This document shows positions 55,651 through 64,000 of a stretch of DNA of 64,000 nt, piece by piece (the stretch's first letter is position 1; each line of letters begins with the position of its first letter). Both the position numbers and the translations under genes were made by a program. The stretch spans positions 10,167,960 through 10,231,959 of the forward strand of contig JANAVB010016199.1 in assembly GCA_029216955.1 (NCBI GenBank), given 5' to 3'. The notes under the pieces were generated by a model. The model did no database searches. It was given only the letters and a program-made list of their open reading frames with translations, and was not told the DNA's origin. Origin of the DNA: Iris pallida (Eukaryota; Streptophyta; Magnoliopsida; Asparagales; Iridaceae).

Positions 55651-58600
55651 TAGCTGAAGAGGATGCAAAACTCGTAAAATATCTTGTTGCAAAGGTGGAT
55701 AGTCCCTCATTGATGATATAATCCCTGTGGACAAAATTCCTTATTTCATCAATAAGAGGCTGCCATTGAACTATCCTGAGTATAATAAAGTTAATCTAAT
55801 GTATACTGTGGGACTTGGTCGGGACATGAACCTGTACACACAGGTGACAACCGTCTATACCACAAACAGACTTGCTCCCATTAAAGATGCCTACTTTCTA
55901 GTCCCAGACAGAAGAGAAGGGGATCATACGATCATCTTTGGTCGAAAAGAAGGTCCTCAATCTTTTATACCATAAGAGTTTGATCTCGAACCCGATACTG
56001 GAAGACTACCACTCTACCTGTATAGTCCTCAAGCCAAGTACTTCATGCAAAAGCAGGGGTATGACATGGAGGCTACCCCAGGTCTGAATTACGGTAACGG
56101 TCGGCGATCGCCTCTGCAGCTGTCAACTCCGTCTAGAAAACCTCTAGATTATTACGGCAAGTCCAAATACGGCCTCGGTTATGTTACACCAGCAACAACA
56201 CCCCAGAGCTCCGATGAGGAATGCGAGTTGCATTCTCACTCATCTGAATCACCTACATACGATTCCGATGACAGCATTGGAGATATGTTCAGGCATACAT
56301 TATCTTTCAATATGATATCCGCTGACATTGAAGAGGAAGACGAGGATCTACTCGAAACTCTTGAATTAAAGCCAAGGGTCCAACAACTGGATACACAATG
56401 GGAGAAGCACTTTGAACTACGTGACCCTCCCACTGAAGATGAGGTCATGCAAGTTAACCTCAGTGATGAATCCTTCCTAAAGCCAACCTTCGTCAGTAAA
56501 AGCTTGACAGATAGCGAGCAGGAGTCGTTATTGCAACTCGTCAGAGAATACATCGATATTTTTGCCTGGAGCTATGAAGACATACCAGGGCTAAACCCCA
56601 AGATCGTACTTCATAAGATCAATATTCATCTAGACGCGAAACCAGTCAAGCAACAGCAACGGCGGTTCCGTCCAGACATCATGAACTCCATCGAAGTAGA
56701 GGTAAACAAGCTTATAGCTAGCGGTTTCATCCGTGAGGAGCAGTACCTAGACTGGATAGCTAATATAGTACCAGTCGTCAAGAAAAATGGAAAGATCCGA
56801 ATCTGTATCGACTTTCGCAATTTAAATACGGTATATCCTAAGGATGAATTCCCTCTTCCTATTACCGACATAATGATCGATAATACGTGTGGATTCTAGC
56901 ACATGTCCTTTATGGATGGCTTTTCAGGATACAATCAAATCAAAATGTCTCCTGACGATAAGAAGCATACGTTATTCCGAATACCGATCAGTATGTACTG
57001 TTACACAGTCATGTCCTTCGGCCTAAAGAATATCGGTACTACATATCAACGAGCTATGAGCGTCATCTTCAGAGATCACTTGCGCAAGACGGTGGAGTGT
57101 TACGTTGACGACATCGCCGTCAAAAGTCGCTCCAAGGATGATCACTTACACGATTTGAGAACAGTGTTCGACCTTACGAGCGCACAATCTGAAGATGAAT
57201 CCCACCAAGTCCTTCCTGGGTGTGTCCAGCAGGAAGTTTTTGGGCTTTGTTATTACTTCCACGGGCATTCACATAGACCCCGATAAGATGAAGGCAATCC
57301 TGGAGATGAGTCCAGCGAGGAACCTCCGTGAACCTACGGCCTTCAGGGAAGACTAGCTTACATCAGGAGGTTCATATCTAACCTCTCAGGGCGATGTCAA
57401 CCCTTCACACAACTGATGAAGAAAGGCATCTCTTTCGTATGGAATGAGAAATATCAACGCGCCTTTGATGACATTGAGGAATATTTGACGAATCCACCAG
57501 TTCTGGTAGCCCCGATAGCCGGAAAGCCTTTCTTGCTATATGTACGGGCGATAGAACACTCCCTCGGCGCCTTGCTAGCATAATACAATGATGAGGGACA
57601 CGAACAAGCCATCTATTATCTCAGTCGAATAATTGTGGGGCCGGAGTATAGGTACACCGTCGTGGAGAAGGAATGCCTTGCCTTGGTGTTCGCCATTCAG
57701 AAAATACGACACTATGTGTCAGGGCAGACCATCCATGTTGTCTCGCGAGTTAATCCCCTTAGGGTTCTCATGACCAAACCAAGCGCACTCAGTTCTCGTC
57801 TAGCCATATGGGCGATACTGTTATCCCCCTACGACATGGTCTTCGTTCCGCAGAAGGCTGTCAAAGGTCAAGCCTTGGCCGACTTCCTAGCAGCCCATCC
57901 AGGCTCGGGAACATCAAGAATCTATGAGGAAATCCCAGACGAAGTCGTTAACTCAAATATGACTTCACATGAAAACGTTTGGCGAATGTTCTTTGACGGT
58001 GCTTCAAGAACAGGGCCACAGGGTGATATCGTCGCTGGAGTCGGGGTAGTATTAATTTCTCCCTCTGGCTTGGTGGTCAACCGGGCATATTCTCTCACAG
58101 AACCTGGTTCAAACAATGTAGCCGAATATAACGCTTTGGTCATCGAGCTCCGACTTACAAAAGAGGTGGGAGTCGAATACCTAGAAGCATATGGCGACTC
58201 GTAGTTGATCGTCAATCAAATCCGAGGCTCTTACGAGGTCCGTAACGCGGACCTGATTCCTTATCATCAGACAACAATTGCCATCATAGCAACCTTGGAG
58301 GGGTTCTTTATAGAACATGTTCCTAGGCTTCAGAATACTGAAGCCGACGCCCTAGTAGGCCTCGCCGCTTCTTTGGCGGTTCCAAATTATGCTCATCATC
58401 TTGTTGACGTTATAGGCCATGAGCTGGTCTGTCCCAAGATTAACGTTCAAATCGATACGAGTTACTCCACCCAAATGACCAATGATGTGCAAGATTGGAG
58501 ACTCCCGTTCATCGACTTTGCGGTCTACGTAATCCTACCTGAGAATATAAAAGAAGCGACTTTAATTAGAAGGCGTTCTCTCAGATTCTTTTATGACACA

Positions 58601-59757
58601 GAAACGAAAATGTTATATCGACGATCTTACGACGGACTACTGTTAAGATGTATGTCAAATGCAGAAGACAAAGAAGCCTTACGCGAAGCTCACGATGGCG
58701 TTTACGGGGCTCACCAACCGGGGCCAAAGTTGCAGGACTGTCTCCGTCGGATGGGTTACTACTGGCCTACGATGGTAGCAGACGCAGTCGATTATGCAAG
58801 GAAGTGCAAGGATTGTCAGATCTACACAGATTTTATACATCTACCATCCGAGTTCTTGTACCCAATAATGGCCTCTTGGCTATTTGAACCATGGAGAATG
58901 GACATTGTTGGCCCAATCACCCCGTCGTCGTCCAAAGGGCACCGGTTTATTCTCGCAATCACCAACTACTTCTCCAAATGGGCGGAAGCTGTTCTATTGA
59001 CAGAAGTAAAAACATCAAACATGATCAGTTTCATAAAACATCACGTCATTTACCATTTTCGACTGCCAAGAAGGATCATTCATGACAATGGTCTACAGTT
59101 TGTAAGCCATGCCTTCAATCGATTTTGTGACAAGAACCGAATTCAGAATATGGCTTCAACGGCATACAACCCATCAGCTAATGGTCTAGCCGAAACTTTT
59201 AACAAAACCATAATCAAGTTTCTCAAGAAGTTCGTGTCTTCAAACAAGCGCGACTGGAATAAAAAGCTGGGTGAATGCTTATGGGCGTACCGTACTACGA
59301 GTCGGACGGCTACGAGAAATACACCATTCTCTCTGGTGTACGGGAGCGAGGCAGTCCTCCCATTGGAGACTCAAATCCCCTCACTTTGTGTGGCACTTAC
59401 TTACCGGTTAACGTCGGACGATAACTACCGCCGACAGCTACAATAATTGGAAGCGTTAGACGAGAAACGTTTGCAAGCTCAACAAAGCATCGAGCTCTAT
59501 CAAGCACGCATCTTTCAAGCCTTCAATAAAAAAGTTAAGCAGAGGACATTCCAAGTAGGCGATCTCGTCTTGGCCGTTCAAAGACCGATGGTCATGACTC
59601 ACAAAACCGTCGACAAATTCCAGCCCAAGTGGTAGGGTCCATACATCATCGAGACCGTATTCTCCGACGGCGCATACCGGCTCGCAAAACAGAACAGGGA
59701 CTTGCTCATGATGCCCATAAACGGCAAATTCCTGAAGAAGTACTATGTCTAAAGACA
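55651..59757 (+). pseudogene. Element F RT-RNase H-RNase H-integrase
   Basis: Collinear with the intact ORF of D, in one frame from about 56045 to 59757 apart from compensating frameshifts between about 57170 and 57350. In-frame stops: TAG 56897, TAA 57581, TAG 58202, TAA 59444, TAG 59633. RT box YVDD at 57101. The first RNase H lacks its acidic residues (YVRAIEHSLGA, VSRVNPLR). The second has FFDGAS, NVAEYNAL and NTEADAL; its third Asp (YGDS) is directly followed by a stop. Integrase HDGVYGAH...CKDCQ, MDIVGP, HDNGLQF, NGLAETF. Ends KFLKKYYV. Confidence 0.85.
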
Positions 59758-60569
59758 TGCTGGTACTCCCTTAAACCATCAAATCTCCCAAACTATCGAG
59801 TTACGTACACCAAGTACCTCTGAACTCACACTCTACCGTATCTCCCTGAGTGGCGAGTCATGTATGATGATACCTCTGAACTCCCACTCTAATGCTTTAT
59901 CACACAGGAGTTTGTCCAGTTTATCGTTATCACTGGGCAAACTTCTTGTTTCTGATTATCGTGTATCACGTCCATATTACCTCTGATACCGATAGTCTCC
60001 TGACTTAACATCGGTACCCAACCCAGGATAAAAGACATGGTGTTAAGACCACAAAACCTATCACGTCTATATTACCTCTATTGGTTTTGCCATAAATCTA
60101 TTACTCGTACCACCAGTGCACAGAAGAGTAATAGGTCCACCAAAATTATTATTATTCTTAATTTTCGTGTATCACGTCCATATTACCTCTGATATCGATA
60201 GCCTCTTGACTTAGCACCTGTACCCAACCCAGGATAAAAGAAATGGTGTTAAACCATAAAACCTATCACATCCATATTACCTCTGTTAGGTTTTGTTTCA
60301 AATCTATTTACCCGCACCGCCAGTGCGCAAAAGGGTAATAGGTCCACAGAAGTTATCCTAATTTATTACTCGCACCATCGGTGTACCAAAGAGTAGTAGG
60401 TCCACAAAATATTATTCAAATCTATTTGCTCGCATTTCCAGATGCACAAAAAGGTAATAGGTCCACAAAAAGTCCCCCAGTGGGATGTCCTTTATTAAAC
60501 ACAAAATGCTGTATAAAGTCCTCTAGTACAAGTACTACAGATACTACAAAAAAGGAATGTAGTGAATAT
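59758..60569. repeat. Region downstream of F with 206-bp tandem repeat
   Basis: No gene is seen. Two copies of a 206-bp unit start at 59961 and 60167 (gtgtatcacgtccatatta...). Shorter echoes of rgtaataggtccac follow at about 60333, 60385 and 60437. It is probably the 3' untranslated region of F, as no antisense gene like that of D is found here. Confidence 0.75.
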
Positions 60570-61414
60570 TGTAGGTCCTAAAAAATTAAGTTGCACCCAT
60601 CAACAAAGTCATGAAAATCAAGAAATGCATCTTTCAAATGAACTGTGCAGGACTCAGATTGCGCATCATTTAGATTGTGCAGACTGGTCTGCGCACACAC
60701 TCAAGTGCGCAAGCTGACGTGGCAAATGTCATCATTACCTGACACAATCAAATCTTCTGACAACTGACAGCACAAAGAACGAGGAGACTGTTCGTTTATT
60801 GCGCTGCACAGCACTCGAGGACAGCTGTACATGCAGCATAATCTACCAGACTGGCTGTTGCGCCATCCAACCCAGCACAATCTGAAGTCAGCGCAATTCA
60901 TGTGGCGCACTTCATCATGACAACTGACAAATGTACACGTGGCATTCATGCCATCAATTGCTTACTATGTGGCAACTGTCTGCACACGATCATGCGCAAT
61001 TCAATCAAAAGATGCCATGTGTCCAAGACAGTTGGCCTACGATCCAACAACTGCCAGCGCAGTCTGATGCTGCGCAAGCCAGTCCATGCGCAATCCAACT
61101 TGCGCCATTCAAAATAACTAAAAGTTAGTTATTTCCAAAACTCTATAAATAGAGTTTCAAGTCTTCATTCAAGGAGATCAGACATAAAGTTCAGAAATAT
61201 CAGAGAGTTCAGGAGTTCTTGCCCAAGTGCTGCTGCATTCTTCCGAGGCTTTTGCCTTCAACTTCCGAGGCTATCGTCTTCAAAGTTCACATCGTCCAAG
61301 GGATAAAGCAATCGCCATCTAGATTAGATTCCTACAGTTGTACTTTCCCAGAATTCTTGTAATCTCTTTACAAAGTTTGTTGAAATAAAGTTTATGCTTT
61401 TATTTTTGCAAACA
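60570..61414 (+). repeat. Element E 5' LTR
   Basis: 845 bp, TGTAGGTCC...GCAAACA, clearly homologous to the LTRs of D but shorter and more diverged. TATAAATA at 61144-61151, AATAAA at 61384-61389. TGCGCA words are frequent. Confidence 0.92.
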
Positions 61415-61416
61415 AA

Positions 61417-63222
61417 ATGGCGACTCTGCTGGGGACGACTTTCTCCTACGACGAGGAAGTGACAACTCAATGTGACGTTGCGTCTATCGGGAAGACGCAG
61501 AAGACGCTGGTTGTAAAGGTTAACCAGACGACCTATGAAGCCATGATCAACTCCAAGAAAAACCCTCGCACTGCAACCACTTTTGCCATGAGCAAAGTAC
61601 GCCCAGTGTGGGTTCCTAGGACTACTGCGCAGTCTGCTACCCCTGCTGTTGCACAGTCTGCCAGTAAGACTGCTGCACAGTCTGTCCGTTCTGCCACCAA
61701 GACTGTTGCACAGTCCAAAGTCTCTGCTGTTGCACAATCTGCCCCTGCCATTCATGCGCAATCTGCTATTGCCAGTGCACAAGCTACTTCCTATGCTGCC
61801 CTATCAAAGTGCAAGACTCCTCTGCCCCTGGCGCAGTTAGCAGCAACAACTCCTGCGCAATCTACCACTCCAGCAACCAGAGTACAATCCAAACACTCTG
61901 GTCACAAGACTTCTGCTGCGCAAACCATTGTGACTGAGGCCAGAAGAGCTTCTGCCAGAGTTACTCATGCGCAAGTTGCCAGTGCACCATCAACCCATGC
62001 ACAAACTGTACAAGCGCAATCCAAGAGTGACAGCCCTTTAGCTAAACTCTCTTCTTCTCACAGCAAGGGGAAAAGCTCTACTCCTCTTCCCAAATACCCT
62101 GTTGCTCCTGCGCAATCCACTGGGGGTAGTCTTTTGGCTATTCCTCTTCCTCCTCAGAACAAAGAAAAAGGCCCGTTGGTCTTTTCTCAAACTTCCTCGT
62201 CCCATGACTTGGAAGACAACAGAGGGAAACGCTCTTTAGCTAACCCTTCTTCACAAAACAAAAGAAAAGGCCCTTTGGTCTTTTCTCAATCTTTCTCGGT
62301 TTTTACCGTAGAAGATCAATCTGAACGTGCCTCGGCACCAGTCAGTACAAGAACTCCTTCAAACAAGGGTTCTTCTTCCCTTCATGTCAAGAAAACTTGT
62401 ACTGATCACAGAGGTATTCTGCCTACCCCGGTAGCAGAATTCCAAGATCTCCTATCTCTCAAGATATCCCGATCGAAACAGGGAAAATTGTTGGTGTCTC
62501 AGACAGAAACCCCTGGGGGTGAATTTGCTGATCTAAGAACTTATCTCAACAGACCAACTTCGGTAAAACGCAAACAGCAAATGCCGAAGACCAAACATCA
62601 TCAGAAGCAAACTTCCAGGGTCAAAAATCCTGACACTTATGCCAATGAAGTGAGCACTTCCCTGTATACTCAAGGGACAAAACATCTGAAGAACTAGAAC
62701 CATGTTCCGAATATTGTGAAAGAACAGATCCCTCAATCTTTTGATCTCCGGAAACATCTCAGGCAAAGGCAGGACAACGTCTCGACACCTCGAGTTCAAT
62801 CATCAGATCATCATTACAATCACAAAGTTATTATCCAATATTGTTGTCAAACAACAAAACGATCTGTCTTTGATCGTCTGAACTTTGCAAATTCTGGACC
62901 TAAGTCAGAGGATGAAGACGAAGTGTTGTATGCTTCTGTCAACATGACCTCTCGAGACACTGGGGGTAGAAAGTGCTCCAAGCATGGCAAGCCTCGCAAG
63001 CCTAGTCAACGGTATTTAGATTTACTCCAGGAATCTTCTGAAGGAGTATTTCGATATACCCGATCCCGAAGCCAAGATACAATCGGTCAAAGGAATCTTC
63101 TTCAAGATCCTTCAGGTAATCTTCTTACTTCTCATTCGGGAGACGACTCTTTCTCCGACTCTATCTGCAAATCAGGAACCGCGAATTGCTGTACTAGAAG
63201 ACAAGCTGAAGACCATGGCTGA
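61417..63222 (+). pseudogene. Element E N-terminal extension and gag start
   Basis: 426 codons are open from the ATG in the primer-binding site, then a TAG at 62695-62697, then the same frame to 63222. The AQS-repeat region is longer and better kept than in D (about residues 65-150). Conserved blocks: KGPLVFSQ (twice), LPTPVAEFQDL, ETPGGEFADLRTYLNRP, KRSVFDRLNF and DEVLYASVNMTSRDTGG. A deletion of about 100 bp near 63150 relative to D changes the frame. The absence here of the frameshift seen in D shows the extension was originally continuous with gag. Confidence 0.75.
61418..61435 (+). other. Primer-binding site of E, tRNA-Arg type
   Basis: TGGCGACTCTGCTGGGGA, identical to D, 3 bp after the LTR and overlapping the ATG at 61417. 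Confidence 0.75.
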
Positions 63223-64000
63223 AATGGTCGCTAGTATGCATTCTATCATTGTGGCACAACATACCACACCACCGACTGTACCTATTGCAAGTTCGGAAAT
63301 CATAGCATCTTCGGTACCTGTCAATGTAGGGCTGGGGGTAGTATCTCCTTAAGTACCTCTTATACAAGTTTAACCTGCACCCAGTCAATCAGGTGCTGGG
63401 GGTGGTGCTTATCATGTTGTTCCTCCTCCTAGCACTCAAACTCCACCTGCTCCTTCTTCATCATCAGAAGACGCTAATGAAGCTGTCAAACTCCTGCGCA
63501 CTCAGTTCGAGGCCTTCAAAGAGAAGGACAACTTGCAGAGGTTGGGGATCAAGCAACCTTACCCAGTTGAATGGAAGGAAGTCCCATTTCCTCCTAAGTA
63601 CAAAATCCCTACAATCTCGCTATTTGATGGCAGCACTTCTCCTAGTCAGTTCATTAACCACTTCGAGGTTATGACTGTCCAACTTCAACCAAATGACGCT
63701 CTTCTTACCAGAGTATTCGTTGGCTGTTTAGCCGGCGTAGCATACGATTGGTATCGAAGCTTGCCCGATGGTTGTATCTCCTCCTTCTCTGGTCTAAAAC
63801 AAATCTTCTTGGAACGATTTTACGAGGGGATCAACGACATGACCATGTCAGCCCTTAATAAAATCAAGCAAAAACATAATAAAACTGCTGAAAGTTTCAT
63901 TGAAAGGTTCCGTCGAGAAGGTTTGAAGATGCCTCCCGGGACTCCGACCGCTGTCACCATAGATACTTGTAAGGCAAATCTTTTGCCTATTATCAGCATG
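63223..64000 (+). pseudogene. Element E gag core (runs off the window)
   Basis: After the deletion the gag frame continues as EDKLKTMAEMVASMHSII, then the Pro-rich linker with two stops (near 63350 and 63372). The gag core follows: QPYPVEWKEVPFPPKY, GCLAGVAYDWYRSLPDG, FLERFYEGIND, and ESFIERFRREGLKMPP. At the position where D has TAA, E has GAA, so D's stop there is secondary. Confidence 0.8.

Larger units (their letters stand above)
22285..59757 (+). mobile_element. Element F: old Tat-lineage gypsy element, split by C and G
   Basis: Pieces: upstream ORF and gag N-terminus (22285-23606, then 49346-50029), gag to integrase (52824-59757). Protein order and sequence match element D throughout, including a second RNase H after the first, which marks the Tat lineage. 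F lacks visible LTRs; its left part meets a foreign minus-strand pseudogene and its right part runs into tandem repeats and element E. Many stops and frameshifts show it is long dead. Across solo LTR G the reading frame resumes exactly (valine-aspartate-glutamate-isoleucine spanning the join), which proves that both sides are one element. Confidence 0.8.
60570..64000 (+). mobile_element. Element E: second copy of the D family, incomplete in window
   Basis: 5' LTR, primer-binding site, N-terminal extension and gag are collinear with D. The rest lies beyond the window. It carries its own lesions (a stop at 62695, a deletion near 63150, stops near 63350 and 63372) different from those in D, which helps tell ancestral codons from mutations. 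Confidence 0.88.

Noticed and set aside
59758..60569. Antisense cargo downstream of the F integrase, as in D
   Set aside because: Only 0.8 kb of tandem repeats before element E; no minus-strand coding frame of note.

Overview
The window looks like intergenic heterochromatin of a flowering plant, probably a large-genome dicot, although the species cannot be read from the sequence. I found no single-copy host gene and no tRNA, rRNA or CRISPR. Nearly everything can be assigned to LTR retrotransposons, mostly Ty3/gypsy, nested in one another. I name them A to G.

Layout. Left end (1-1221): repeat-derived DNA of unclear family. Element A (about 1222-9085, plus strand) and element B (9293-20096, minus strand) are non-coding, LARD-like elements. 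Each has very long LTRs, and both carry the same primer-binding site, complementary to a tRNA-Ile 3' end as far as I recall that tRNA. B's left LTR is about 7.3 kb because it holds a 2.8-kb internal tandem duplication. At 20097-22440 there are unresolved repeats and a broken minus-strand gene resembling the putative plant transposon protein family.

From about 22.3 to 59.8 kb lies one old Tat-lineage element, F (plus strand). It was split twice: by the Tekay-type chromovirus C (minus, 23607-about 49345) and by a solo LTR, G (50030-52823). C's LTR was in turn invaded by a younger Tat element, D (24384-41058, 16.7 kb, TACAC target-site duplication). The order of insertion is therefore F, then C, then D, with G separately into F. 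A second copy of the D family, E, starts at 60570 and runs off the window.

Element D is the most informative. Its sense strand carries one long reading frame: an Ala/Gln-rich extension that begins inside the primer-binding site, gag, protease, then reverse transcriptase, a decayed RNase H, a second intact RNase H and integrase. In-frame stops and one frameshift interrupt it upstream of the RT, while the 1354-codon RT-integrase part is open. Downstream, on the opposite strand, D carries cargo. One part is a four-exon gene (35124-39897) encoding a plant-mobile-domain-like protein with a basic nuclear-type signal, an acidic middle and a coiled-coil tail; it has its own TATA box and three phase-1 introns. 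The other is a small second antisense ORF (34213-34539) with its own TATA box and an upstream array of short hairpin repeats. A bidirectional poly(A) signal lies between the converging sense and antisense genes.
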